Below are positions 48,009-57,969 of a DNA stretch of 64,000 nt, piece after piece. How positions within the stretch are numbered: the first letter of the stretch is position 1; each line of letters starts with the position of its first letter. Origin of the DNA: a bacterium (lineage in GTDB: Bacteria; SZUA-79; Acidulodesulfobacterales; Acidulodesulfobacteraceae); assembly GCA_021850985.1 (NCBI GenBank), contig JAJZJX010000006.1, positions 1-64,000 of the forward strand, in the 5' to 3' direction. The translations under genes were made by a program, and so were the position numbers. Under the pieces are notes generated by a model. It was not told where the DNA came from. It saw only the letters and a program-made list of their open reading frames with translations, and ran no database searches.

Positions 48009-49322
48009 ATGACAGAAAAAGAATATGCGCTAAAAAACGTCGGCAAGAATGTTTATTCAGAAGGAACGGCTTATGCCGCTTCTAAGGAAAATATAGAACA
48101 GGAAAATCTTAAAAAAAATATTATTAACGGCAAAGCGGTTATTCTGCACAACAAAGATAAGAATAAATTCGTCGGAATAGGAAAAGGCTTGACTACTAAA
48201 ATAAACGCAAGCATAGGAACTTCCACCAACCATATAAACATAGAAGAAGAGATAAGAAAAGCCGTTATAGCCGAAAAATCGGGAGCGGATACTTTAATGG
48301 AACTCAGCGTAGGCGGCGATTTAGACCTTATAAGAAGGGAAGTCCTTGCGAATACGTCCCTTCCGGTAGGAACCGTTCCGCTATATCAGGCATTCAGGGA
48401 GGCGATAGACGCTTATAAAAATCCAGTAAAAATGCCCGAAGAATTAGTTTTCGACGTGATAGAAAAACAGTGCGCCGACGGGATTTCGTTTATGGCTATC
48501 CACTCTGGTTTAAACATGATGTCTTTGGAAAGATTAAAAAAGCAGTCGTACAGATATGCGGGTCTCGTTTCAAAAGGCGGAGCCTACATGATTGCGTGGA
48601 TGATTGAAAACAACAAAGAAAATCCATTATACGAAAGATTTGAAGACGTGCTTAAAATTTTAAAAAAATACGATACCGTGCTCAGCCTCGGCAACGGTTT
48701 GAGGGCGGGAGCGACGGCGGATTCTTTCGACAGGGCGTATATGCAGGAGCTTCTTATAAACTGCGAACTTTGCGATATTGCAAGAGATTACGGAGTTCAG
48801 GTTATAGTCGAAGGTCCCGGGCATATTCCCATTGACGAAATAGAAGCGAACGTGAAAATTCAAAAGAAAATGTCCGGAGATGCCCCTTTTTATGTTTTGG
48901 GTCCTTTGGTAACCGACGTGGCTGCAGGTTACGACCATATATCATCGGCTATAGGCGGAGCCCTTTCGTCTTCTTTCGGGGCCGATTTTCTTTGTTACGT
49001 TACTCCGGCCGAACATCTTGGTCTGCCTTCCGAAGAGGACGTGGCTATAGGCGTAAAATCGGCAAAGATTGCGGCTCATATAGGAGATATGATAAAATTA
49101 AAAAAGACGGACGACGACTTAAATATATCCAAAGCCAGAAGAGACGTTGACTGGGAGGGACAGTTCAGACACTCTATAGACCCTGAATATTCAAGGAGTA
49201 TTTTTGAATCTAAAAATAATAAGGACGAAATAGCAGGCTGCAGTATGTGCGGCGAGTTCTGCGCTCCTTTAAGGGTTAAAAAATATTTTAGATATGAAAT
49301 CAAACAAGGAAAAAAAGCATAA
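48009..49322 (+). CDS. thiC/bzaF: ThiC-family radical SAM enzyme; likely 5-hydroxybenzimidazole synthase (BzaF) by context
   Basis: ThiC-family core ASIGTSTNHINIEEEIRKA, EGPGHIPIDEIEANV, YDHISSAIGGA; C-terminal CSMCGEFC; follows cobU-cobT-cobS-cbiA. Confidence 0.9.
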   Translation: MTEKEYALKNVGKNVYSEGTAYAASKENIEQENLKKNIINGKAVILHNKDKNKFVGIGKGLTTKINASIGTSTNHINIEEEIRKAVIAEKSGADTLMELSVGGDLDLIRREVLANTSLPVGTVPLYQAFREAIDAYKNPVKMPEELVFDVIEKQCADGISFMAIHSGLNMMSLERLKKQSYRYAGLVSKGGAYMIAWMIENNKENPLYERFEDVLKILKKYDTVLSLGNGLRAGATADSFDRAYMQELLINCELCDIARDYGVQVIVEGPGHIPIDEIEANVKIQKKMSGDAPFYVLGPLVTDVAAGYDHISSAIGGALSSSFGADFLCYVTPAEHLGLPSEEDVAIGVKSAKIAAHIGDMIKLKKTDDDLNISKARRDVDWEGQFRHSIDPEYSRSIFESKNNKDEIAGCSMCGEFCAPLRVKKYFRYEIKQGKKA

Positions 49323-49602
49323 TATTAAATACGCCCCGTTTATTATATTTTCGGCCCTATTTATTTTAATAATAATTTTCAGCGTAAAGGGCGTTATTAA
49401 AGTTTACACGCTAAGGTCGGAACAGCTTGCCGTACGGAAGAATATTGCCGAAATTAAGAAAAAAAACGAGAAAATAGAAAACAGGATACGCGAACTTACC
49501 TATAACAAGCAGTATATAGCCTATATAGCCCGAGAAAAACTAAATATGATCAGGCCGGGTGAAATCGTTTTTAAATTTATAGGCAAAAAGCATAAAAAAT
49601 AG
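49294..49602 (+). CDS. Septum formation initiator FtsB/DivIC family
   Basis: N-terminal TM, coiled coil, YIAYIAREKLNMIRPGEIVFKF. Confidence 0.85.
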   Translation: MKSNKEKKHNIKYAPFIIFSALFILIIIFSVKGVIKVYTLRSEQLAVRKNIAEIKKKNEKIENRIRELTYNKQYIAYIAREKLNMIRPGEIVFKFIGKKHKK

Positions 49603-49609
49603 CCTTACT

Positions 49610-51151
49610 CTATAAAATTTCAAAATATTCGGGATAAAATCCGTCCTGCATTTTTATATTTATCTTTTTCTTTATTTTAGATTCAAGGGCGTTAAGCATT
49701 TTTTCGTTTTCGTATAGTTTGCCCATAACGCCCGGATTAACGGTTACGGTTATTTTTCTTGCCTTAGTTTTTTTAGCAAATGCGGAAACCGCCCTTAATA
49801 CTTCAAAACATATTGTTTGAACGGATTTTATCATACCCGAGCCTTCGCACATAGGGCAGTGTTCCAGAAACATAGAGACGAGGCTGTTTCCTGTTCTTTT
49901 CCTCGTCATTTCGACGAGACCGAGTTCCGTTATTTTATTTATAGTTGTTTTAACCCTGTCTTTTTTAAGGTATTCTTCAAGCGTTCTGTAAACTTTTTCT
50001 TTATCCGCCTCTTTATTCATATCTATAAAATCTATAACTATAATTCCGCCGATATTTTTCAGCCTAAGCTGGAACGCAATTTCCTTTGCCGCTTCTAAGT
50101 TGGTTTTTAAAATAGTATCGTCAAAATTTCTTTTGCCGACGAATTTTCCGGTATTTACGTCGATAGCCGTAAGGGCTTCTGCGTGATCGATGATTAAATA
50201 GCCGCCGGATTTAAGCCATACCTTTTTGTTTAGCGCTTTAGCTATTTCCTTTTCTATGCCGTACGTATCGAAGAGCGATACGCCGTTTTTATTTTTATAA
50301 AGCTGGAGTATATCTATGTATTCAGGCGATTGAATCGAAAGGAAATCTACAATGTTTTGGTATTCGTCTTTATCGTCTATAATTATTTTATCGAATTTTT
50401 TATTCAGGAAATCCCTCAGGACTCTTAAAGAAAGGCTTATATCTTTGAATATAAGTTTAGGCGCTTTTGCGTCGGTCTGTTTTTTATATATATCGCTCCA
50501 TAGGTTTGTAAGAAATTTAATGTCTCTTTCTATGTCTATTTCGGAAGCGTTTTCGGCGGCGGTTCTTATAATAAAGCCCGTTCCTTCTCTCCTATATTTT
50601 TTAACTAAGCTTTTAAGCCTTTTTTTCTCTTCGTCGCTTTTGATTTTTCTGGAAATTCCTATGGACGAAGACGTCGGCATATATACCAGAAACCTTCCCG
50701 GCAGGGAAATATGGCTCGTCACTCTTGCGCCTTTGGTTTTTACGGGTTCTTTCGCGATTTGAACCAGTATCTCCTGATTTTTTTTAATCAGACGGTCTAT
50801 TGTAAGATGATTTTTTTTGCCTTTTTTAGCTTTACGGTTATTTTTTTCCGTTTCTATAACGTCACTGTCGCCGTCTTCGCTTAAGCCGCTTTCGGATTCA
50901 AAAAAATCGTAATCTGCGTTTTCTATTTCGTAAAAATCTCCCGCATAAAGAAACGCGGATTTTTCCCATCCTATATCTATAAAAGATGCCTGAATTCCGG
51001 GAAGCACCTGGGTTACCTTTCCTTTATAAATATTTCCGTGCTTGGGCGTAGATTCGTCGCGCTCTATAAATATTTCCGTAAGTATTCCTTCTTCTATCAA
51101 AGCTATTCTCGTTTCAAAATCGTCTTTACTTACGACAAGTTCCGTAGTCAA
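49610..51151 (-). CDS. rng: Ribonuclease E/G family
   Basis: RDESTPKHGNIYKGKVTQVLPGIQASFIDIGWEKSAFLY; IVIDFIDMNKEADKEKVYRTLEE; CPMCEGSG. Confidence 0.96.
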   Translation of the reverse strand: MTTELVVSKDDFETRIALIEEGILTEIFIERDESTPKHGNIYKGKVTQVLPGIQASFIDIGWEKSAFLYAGDFYEIENADYDFFESESGLSEDGDSDVIETEKNNRKAKKGKKNHLTIDRLIKKNQEILVQIAKEPVKTKGARVTSHISLPGRFLVYMPTSSSIGISRKIKSDEEKKRLKSLVKKYRREGTGFIIRTAAENASEIDIERDIKFLTNLWSDIYKKQTDAKAPKLIFKDISLSLRVLRDFLNKKFDKIIIDDKDEYQNIVDFLSIQSPEYIDILQLYKNKNGVSLFDTYGIEKEIAKALNKKVWLKSGGYLIIDHAEALTAIDVNTGKFVGKRNFDDTILKTNLEAAKEIAFQLRLKNIGGIIVIDFIDMNKEADKEKVYRTLEEYLKKDRVKTTINKITELGLVEMTRKRTGNSLVSMFLEHCPMCEGSGMIKSVQTICFEVLRAVSAFAKKTKARKITVTVNPGVMGKLYENEKMLNALESKIKKKINIKMQDGFYPEYFEIL

Positions 51152-51383
51152 ATTTATCTCCGTATGTCCGCAATTTTATTTAAGTTTTATTAATTTATTA
51201 ATTATATCTTATCTGTAGATAATATTTTATCATATTTACGGTTAAGTTTTTATAAATTTATGCAGATATATAATATATATTTTTATAATATTTTTTTGTT
51301 TGGATTTTTTTTAATAATATGTGATATGATATAATAAAAGCATTAAATTATTTTATGTTTAAAAAAAAGAGGAAATATATATT

Positions 51384-51569
51384 ATGGACGAAAATGTGGT
51401 ATTATGCGCTGTATGCAGCTGGCGGAGCGTTTGCAAAAAGAAATACAGCATATCGGGAATCGAAATTTTTAACTGTCCGGATTTTTCAAGGGATGTTTCA
51501 ATTACTATCTCAGGCATAGAAGAACTTATGAACTTTATTAATAATTTTAAAAACGACAGGTTGAATTAA
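51384..51569 (+). CDS. Small conserved Cys-rich protein of unknown function
   Basis: CAVCSWRSVCKKKYS...FNCPDFSRDVSI, four ordered Cys. Confidence 0.65.
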   Translation: MDENVVLCAVCSWRSVCKKKYSISGIEIFNCPDFSRDVSITISGIEELMNFINNFKNDRLN

Positions 51570-51570
51570 T

Positions 51571-52248
51571 TTGAAAAAAGATAAAATTACCGCGGTAATA
51601 GTTTTTTTAACCGTTATATTTATTGTTTTCGTATTCGGGCTTTATATAGGAAAAAAGTTTTCGGCAAAAAGCCCTAAAGAAGGAATAATAAAAGAATCTG
51701 CGTTAAAAAAAGGAAGCGGATCTTTTTTTCAAGGAAACGGTAAAACGCAAAGCGGAGGCACCGCACCGGGAACTGCCGGCAAGATAAAATTTGCTCCGAT
51801 TTCCAAACTTTCGGCTTTAAAAAAAGGAAAAAAATTAAAAAAACCGGCGGAGAAAATTACGCATGAGAAACCGGCTCCGGTCAAACCGGTAGTAAAAACT
51901 AAGATAGTTTACGTAAAAAAACCGGTATATGTTTACAAATATAAATACATTAAAACTCTGCCATCCGCATCGGTATCTGCACCTAATCCTTTTAATTCTA
52001 AAGTTTACTATACGATACAGGTAGCGGCTCTTTCAAAATATTCGCAGGCTAAAGCTATGGCGGATAAATTAAATTCCATGGGTTTTTTTGCCTATATAGT
52101 TCCTATTTCGGTCAGCGGAAAATCTGGAAAAGCAGTTTATCAGCAGGTAAGAGTAGGAAAGTTCGCAACGGAACAAGGCGCAAATTCGGTAGAAGGCGTA
52201 ATTGCCAAAAAATTTAAAGTTAAGCCCTACGTAATAAAAGTAGATTAG
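51571..52248 (+). CDS. SPOR domain membrane protein (TTG start)
   Basis: N-terminal TM, basic/Pro linker, C-terminal YYTIQVAALSKYSQAKAMADKLNSMGFFAYI SPOR domain. Confidence 0.9.
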   Translation: MKKDKITAVIVFLTVIFIVFVFGLYIGKKFSAKSPKEGIIKESALKKGSGSFFQGNGKTQSGGTAPGTAGKIKFAPISKLSALKKGKKLKKPAEKITHEKPAPVKPVVKTKIVYVKKPVYVYKYKYIKTLPSASVSAPNPFNSKVYYTIQVAALSKYSQAKAMADKLNSMGFFAYIVPISVSGKSGKAVYQQVRVGKFATEQGANSVEGVIAKKFKVKPYVIKVD

Positions 52249-52454
52249 AATAACTTATTTTTAAGTCTATTTTTATAACACCCCAAATATTCTTTTTTAC
52301 TTTTCTTATTTTAACCCTTGACACTTTTTTAAAAATAATATATATTAATTATTAATTAATAATCATTACTAATATTATTATACGGCGACAGAATTCAATT
52401 ATGTAGCCGTCACAAATTTGTGATTTAATAACAAAAAAAACAGGAGGTATTTTT

Positions 52455-53075
52455 ATGTGTGAAAGTTACGAAGAATTTGAAATTGCCGCTCTCGGAAAAC
52501 CGGTTCCTTCTTTCGGGGAAATTAACACTTACGAGCCTAAAACCGGAGGATTCGGAAAATTCAGCTTAGAAGAAGCCAAAAAAGATAAAAAATGGACTAT
52601 TTTAGTATTTTATCCTGCGGATTTTACCTTTGTATGCCCGACTGAACTTGCGGATTATGCGGAAAAACATGAAGAGATAGAAAAAATGGGCGGACGTATA
52701 GTTTCCGTCAGTACGGACACGCATTTTGTCCATATGGCATGGCAGAGAGACGAAAAACTTTTAGAAAACGTAAAGTTTTCTATGGGAGCCGATCCTACCG
52801 GAAAAGTTTCAAGGCTGTTCGACGTTTACGATGAAGCGTCGGGACTTGCGTTAAGAGGGACTTTTATTATAAATCCCGAAGGAATTCTCGTTGCGTCCGA
52901 AGTCAATTTTTATAACGTCGGAAGAAACGCAGACGAACTTGTCAGAAAATTAGAAGCCAACATATACGTTGCGGCGCATTCCGACGAAGTATGTCCGGCA
53001 AAGTGGCATAAGGGCGGAAAAACTATTAAACCGGGACCAAATGCCGTAGGCAAAGTTTACGAAGCATTGAAATAA
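52455..53075 (+). CDS. 2-Cys peroxiredoxin (AhpC/Prx1 type)
   Basis: FYPADFTFVCPTEL; HSDEVCPAKWHKG. Confidence 0.96.
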   Translation: MCESYEEFEIAALGKPVPSFGEINTYEPKTGGFGKFSLEEAKKDKKWTILVFYPADFTFVCPTELADYAEKHEEIEKMGGRIVSVSTDTHFVHMAWQRDEKLLENVKFSMGADPTGKVSRLFDVYDEASGLALRGTFIINPEGILVASEVNFYNVGRNADELVRKLEANIYVAAHSDEVCPAKWHKGGKTIKPGPNAVGKVYEALK

Positions 53076-53149
53076 ATAATTAATTTTTTACCCTCGCCTG
53101 CGGCAAGAGCTAACCATGCCTGCCGCAGACACCTTTTCCTTCGCCCGCT

Positions 53150-53188
53150 ATTGCTCGCAATGACATAATAGGCGTTATTGCGAGCAAT
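53150..53188. repeat. Palindromic 'attgctcgcaat..attgcgagcaat' repeat
   Basis: attgctcgcaatgac / gttattgcgagcaat arms. Confidence 0.7.
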
Positions 53189-53237
53189 AGAGAAGCAATC
53201 TTAAATTGTTAAGAACATAATTCCTTATGTTTTTATT

Positions 53238-53972
53238 TTATATAGACGCCGTAATGTCGTAAACTCTTTTGTAAGCCTCTTCAACGCCTCCCAGATCTCT
53301 CCTGAACCTGTCTTTATCGACTTTTTCCAAGGTTACTTTGTCCCATAGCCGCATAGTATCGGGTGTTATTTCGTCGGCAAGCAGAACTTTGCCGTTTAAA
53401 GCGCCGAATTCCAGTTTGTAATCTACCAGCATAAGTCCGTTTTTATCGAAAAAATCTTTTAAAATTTCGTTGACCGTAATAGCAATTTTTTTAGCTTCTT
53501 CTACGTCTTCCGGTTTTCCGAGGTCGAATGCCTTAATGTAGGTATCGTTTATAAACGGGTCGCCGAGCTCGTCGCTTTTAAAGCACATCTCCACTACCGG
53601 CGAAATAAGTTTAACGCCTTCTTCCACGCCCATTTTTTTTGCAAGGCTTCCGGCGGTATAGTTTCTGACTATAAATTCTACCGGCAGCATTTTTAAATGA
53701 TGGACGAGCATTTCCCTTTCGGACAATTTTTCGATAAAATGACTTTCGATTCCTTTGCTTTTAAGCAGTTTAAAAAGAGAAGACGAAATTGCGTTGTTGA
53801 ATTCTCCTTTCTGCATAATTGTTCCTTTTTTCTGGCCGTTAAAAGCCGTGGCGTCGTCTTTAAAATACGTCACCAATTTTGTTTCGTCGCCGCCGTAAAC
53901 GTAAAGGATTTTAGCCTTGCCTTCGTAAATTTTTTTAAACCCTTTTTCTTCCGAAACATTTTTCATAAACAC
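53238..53972 (-). CDS. purC: Phosphoribosylaminoimidazole-succinocarboxamide synthase
   Basis: YEGKAKILYVYGGDETKLVTYFKDDATAFNGQKKGTI; VDYKLEFGALNGKVLLADEITPDTMRLWD. Confidence 0.97.
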   Translation of the reverse strand: MFMKNVSEEKGFKKIYEGKAKILYVYGGDETKLVTYFKDDATAFNGQKKGTIMQKGEFNNAISSSLFKLLKSKGIESHFIEKLSEREMLVHHLKMLPVEFIVRNYTAGSLAKKMGVEEGVKLISPVVEMCFKSDELGDPFINDTYIKAFDLGKPEDVEEAKKIAITVNEILKDFFDKNGLMLVDYKLEFGALNGKVLLADEITPDTMRLWDKVTLEKVDKDRFRRDLGGVEEAYKRVYDITASI

Positions 53973-54105
53973 CTCCTATGTTTATAAAAATTTAAGTTAA
54001 ACTAATGCATATATTTTAAATCTAAATTAATTTAAAATCAATTTAAATTACGTTAAAATAATGCTAAAATAAAGATATAAATTTAAAAAATATAACTTAA
54101 TAAAT

Positions 54106-54966
54106 ATGCAGAGCAATAATAACAAAGTACTTGTATATGCCGTTATAATATCGGTTATAGTCCATTCGGCGCTTATTTTATTTTTACTGGAATATCTTAA
54201 TCATCCCAATAAGCATAAAAAAATCCGCAAATATACCAAACCTATTCTGGTGGAGCCGTATAAATTTATTAAAAATTTTGAAAAACTTAAAATAAAACAT
54301 CCTAAGTATGCAAGTATTAAGCCGCACTATGCCAAGAAAAACACAAGGCTTAACGCGCCGGCTTCTTACGCAAATTCGTCTTCTGCGCCGGTACCTTACG
54401 CGCCGCCGGCTTTTTTAAACAGGAATTACGCAAATAATTACAGGCGCAGGGTAAACGCGCCGAGATACAGCAGAGTTATGAGCAATTCCCATATAATTTC
54501 CGACAACAATTCCGTTCGTCCAAGACCCAGACGAAGACTGAGCAATCTTTTTCCCATGGGAAAGTTTTTTAACCAAACAGCGCCGAACGCGGCGGGACAG
54601 GGTATAAAAAATCCATCGCACGGAATTAAAACTGCTACGGTAAACCTTAATACGACTACGATAAAATATGCCTCTTATTTGCTGGGCGTAAAAAATAAAA
54701 TAGAAAATGTTTGGGAATATCCTTACAGGGCAAGAAGGGAAGGTTTATCGGGCGAGCTCGTTATAGAATTTTCGATAAACAGTAACGGTTCGCTGCACGG
54801 CGCAACTATTTTAAGATCTTCCGGAAAAAAAATATTAGACAAGGCGGCGGTTCAGGCGATATACAATGCGGCAAGATACAATCCTTTTCCTCGTCAATGG
54901 ACGATAAAAAGACTTAATATCGTAGGCACTTTTATTTACAGGCTTTCCGGTTTTTACGTTTACTGA
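54106..54966 (+). CDS. TonB-family energy transducer protein
   Basis: N-terminal TM; C-terminal GELVIEFSINSNGSLHGATILRSSGKKILDKAAVQAIYNAA. Confidence 0.88.
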   Translation: MQSNNNKVLVYAVIISVIVHSALILFLLEYLNHPNKHKKIRKYTKPILVEPYKFIKNFEKLKIKHPKYASIKPHYAKKNTRLNAPASYANSSSAPVPYAPPAFLNRNYANNYRRRVNAPRYSRVMSNSHIISDNNSVRPRPRRRLSNLFPMGKFFNQTAPNAAGQGIKNPSHGIKTATVNLNTTTIKYASYLLGVKNKIENVWEYPYRARREGLSGELVIEFSINSNGSLHGATILRSSGKKILDKAAVQAIYNAARYNPFPRQWTIKRLNIVGTFIYRLSGFYVY

Positions 54967-55097
54967 TTTTTACCGATTTATATTTATATTATTATGTATT
55001 TATCTTATTAATTTATTTTCATTCTGCTTTATGTTATGTTAATATAAACGATGTATATAATATTTATAATTAGAGAATTTATAGGAGATTCCGACTT

Positions 55098-56414
55098 ATG
55101 AAAATATCCATAGTAGGTACGGGCTACGTAGGTCTCGTTACCGGCGTCTGCCTTGCCGATTCGGGCAATACCGTTTACTGCATCGATAACGACGAAAGCA
55201 AAATTAAATCTTTAAAATCAGGCGTTATTCCGATATACGAACCGGGACTGAAAGAACTTACCGATAAAAACGTCAAGCTGGGCAGGCTTTATTTTACGAA
55301 AGATTTGAAAGAAGCCGTTAATAAAACCGACGTCGTGTTTATTGCCGTCGGAACTCCGCCTCAGGATAACGGAGAAGCCGATTTATCCAACGTATTTAAG
55401 GTAGCCGAAAGTATCGCCGATACTATTGACTGTTTTAAGGCTGTAGTAGTGAAAAGCACCGTTCCCGTCGGAACCTGCAGAAAAGTAGAAAACATAATAG
55501 CCAAAAAAACCAAAAACTTCTGCGTAGTATCTAATCCCGAATTTTTAAAAGAAGGCGCGGCTATAGAAGATTTCCAAAGACCGGACAGAATAGTGGTCGG
55601 GATTAATTTTAAAAAGGACGGCAAGAAAGAGGCGCAGGCGGCGAAAGAAATTATCGACGAAATTTACGAACCTTTCGTGAGAACCGGAGCGCCCATATAT
55701 TTTATGGACACCAATTCTTCAGAACTTACTAAATATGCGGCAAACGCAATGCTCGCCGTAAGAATTACCTTTATGAACGAAATAGCGAACTTGTGCGAAA
55801 AAACCGGCGCAAACGTGGACAGCGTAAGAATAGGCATAGGTTCCGATAAAAGAATAGGCAAGTCTTTCCTGTTTCCCGGAATAGGCTACGGCGGAAGCTG
55901 TTTCCCGAAAGACGTAAAAGCCTTGTATCAGACGGCTAAACAGCATAATTACGATTTTAAGCTTTTAAAAGCCGCGGACGAAGTAAATGCCTCCCAGAAA
56001 GAAATTATAGTGGATTTTATATTAAAGCATTTTAAAGGAGATATAGCGGGAAAGACTTTTGCCCTATGGGGACTTTCGTTTAAACCTAAGACCGACGATA
56101 TAAGGGAAGCTCCGTCTTTAGTTATAATATCTAAACTTCTTTCCTACGGCGCTAAAATAAAAGCTTACGACCCTATTGCCATGGATAATGCTAAGAAGAT
56201 TTTTTCCGAAATAGAATATGTCGAAGATATGTACGATGCCGTCAAGGGTGCGGAAGGACTTATAGTCGCTACCGAATGGAACGATTTCAGGGTGCCGGAT
56301 TTCGATAAAATTAAAGCGGCTATGATAACCCCTGCGGTATTCGACGGAAGGAATATTTACGATAAGAAAAGAATGGCCGAAAGCGGATTTGATTATTATT
56401 CCATAGGAAGATAG
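55098..56414 (+). CDS. ugd: UDP-glucose/GDP-mannose 6-dehydrogenase family
   Basis: ISIVGTGYVGLVTGVCLADSGN; NPEFLKEGAAIEDFQRPDRIVVG; FPGIGYGGSCFPKDVKAL. Confidence 0.95.
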   Translation: MKISIVGTGYVGLVTGVCLADSGNTVYCIDNDESKIKSLKSGVIPIYEPGLKELTDKNVKLGRLYFTKDLKEAVNKTDVVFIAVGTPPQDNGEADLSNVFKVAESIADTIDCFKAVVVKSTVPVGTCRKVENIIAKKTKNFCVVSNPEFLKEGAAIEDFQRPDRIVVGINFKKDGKKEAQAAKEIIDEIYEPFVRTGAPIYFMDTNSSELTKYAANAMLAVRITFMNEIANLCEKTGANVDSVRIGIGSDKRIGKSFLFPGIGYGGSCFPKDVKALYQTAKQHNYDFKLLKAADEVNASQKEIIVDFILKHFKGDIAGKTFALWGLSFKPKTDDIREAPSLVIISKLLSYGAKIKAYDPIAMDNAKKIFSEIEYVEDMYDAVKGAEGLIVATEWNDFRVPDFDKIKAAMITPAVFDGRNIYDKKRMAESGFDYYSIGR

Positions 56415-56421
56415 ACAATTT

Positions 56422-56453
56422 GTGACGGGGACAGAATTCAATTCTGTCCCCGT
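56422..56453. repeat. Palindromic 'acggggacagaattcaattctgtccccgt' repeat (family C)
   Basis: Near-perfect inverted repeat; relatives at 28633-28658, 46199-46226 and 52381-52412. Confidence 0.75.
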
Positions 56454-56478
56454 ATTAAAATTAGGAGGCAGTTTTATT

Positions 56479-57969
56479 TTGACGAACGTCATTTTATGCG
56501 GCGGCAGCGGAACGAGGCTATGGCCTATTTCAAGGACATATTTTCCTAAACAGTTCTACAAATTTATTAACGACAAGTCGCTTTTTCAGCTTACCGTATT
56601 AAGAAACATAGATTTATGCTCCGATTTTATTATTGTAACAAATAAAGACCAGTATTTTATCGCTCTCGACCAGCTGGACGAAATAGGCGTTAAAAACTGC
56701 AGGTTTATTCTGGAGCCCATTCCAAGAAACACCGCCGCCGCGGTTGCGCTTTCCTGTATAGACGCCCTTAAAACAGGTTCGGAAACGGTTTTAATTACCC
56801 CTTCTGACCATCTCGTAAAAGACGAAAAAACGTATAAAAAGGTAATTAACAAGGGTGTTTCCGAAGCACTTAAAGGCGGTATTATCATGTTCGGCATTAA
56901 ACCGTCTTACCCTGAAACAGGCTACGGCTATATAGAAGCTCTTGATAAAGAGCAGGGCAGACTTGAAACCGATAATCAGTCTGATATATCCGATAAATCT
57001 AATGCGGCGCATAACGCCGCTTCTTTGGGCATGCAGACATCCAACCCCGTATCCCCCGTCGTTTCTTTTAAGGAAAAACCGGATGCGGAAACCGCCGAAA
57101 AATACATTTCGAAAGGAAATTTTTACTGGAACAGCGGCATGCTTTTAGTCAGACCTGAAATACTGTTGAGCGAACTTAAAGCCTTATGTCCGGCTATTTA
57201 CGAAAATTCCGAATACGCTTACGAAACCGCATCCAAGGACGGTTTTATGATAAGAGTAAAAGAAGAAGATATGCTTAAAATTGAAGAAAATTCAATAGAT
57301 TTTGCTCTTTTGGAAAAAACAAAATCCGTAAGAGTAATAGAATCCGATTTCGACTGGTCCGACCTCGGCAATTTCGACTCTATTTACGGCGAACTTGAAA
57401 AAGACGAAAACAACAATGCCGTAAATACAAAAGAAGATATAGTAGGAATTAACTCAAAAAACAATCTTATAATGTCCGGCGGTAAAATGATAGCCGCTAT
57501 AGACGTCGAAGATATGATAATAATAAATACAGACGACGCTATATTAATCTCTAAAAAAGGCTCCTCTCAAAACGTTAAAAAAGTGGTAGATGAGTTAAAA
57601 AAAAGAAATTCCGAACTCCATACGCATCATCTTACCGTCCACAGACCTTGGGGTTCCTATTCCGTTTTATTAGAATCCGCCCTTTATAAACTTAAAAAAA
57701 TTACCGTAAAGCCCGGCGCAAAACTTTCGCTCCAGAAGCACTTTCACAGGTCGGAACACTGGATAGTAACCAGCGGCACCGCTCTCGTCACTGTCGGGGA
57801 TAAAGAAACCCTTTTAAGGGCAAACGAATCGACTTATATACCCATGGGATTCGTGCATAGATTGGAGAATCCCGGGTTGATACCGCTTGTTATTATAGAA
57901 GCTCAGGTAGGGGAGTATTTAAAAGAAGACGACATAGTGAGATTGGAAGACGATTATAACAGGCTGTAA
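56479..57969 (+). CDS. manC: Mannose-1-phosphate guanylyltransferase / mannose-6-phosphate isomerase (TTG start at 56479)
   Basis: NVILCGGSGTRLWPISRTYFPKQF; GFVHRLENPG cupin domain; RBS aggagg upstream of TTG. Confidence 0.94.
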   Translation: MTNVILCGGSGTRLWPISRTYFPKQFYKFINDKSLFQLTVLRNIDLCSDFIIVTNKDQYFIALDQLDEIGVKNCRFILEPIPRNTAAAVALSCIDALKTGSETVLITPSDHLVKDEKTYKKVINKGVSEALKGGIIMFGIKPSYPETGYGYIEALDKEQGRLETDNQSDISDKSNAAHNAASLGMQTSNPVSPVVSFKEKPDAETAEKYISKGNFYWNSGMLLVRPEILLSELKALCPAIYENSEYAYETASKDGFMIRVKEEDMLKIEENSIDFALLEKTKSVRVIESDFDWSDLGNFDSIYGELEKDENNNAVNTKEDIVGINSKNNLIMSGGKMIAAIDVEDMIIINTDDAILISKKGSSQNVKKVVDELKKRNSELHTHHLTVHRPWGSYSVLLESALYKLKKITVKPGAKLSLQKHFHRSEHWIVTSGTALVTVGDKETLLRANESTYIPMGFVHRLENPGLIPLVIIEAQVGEYLKEDDIVRLEDDYNRL

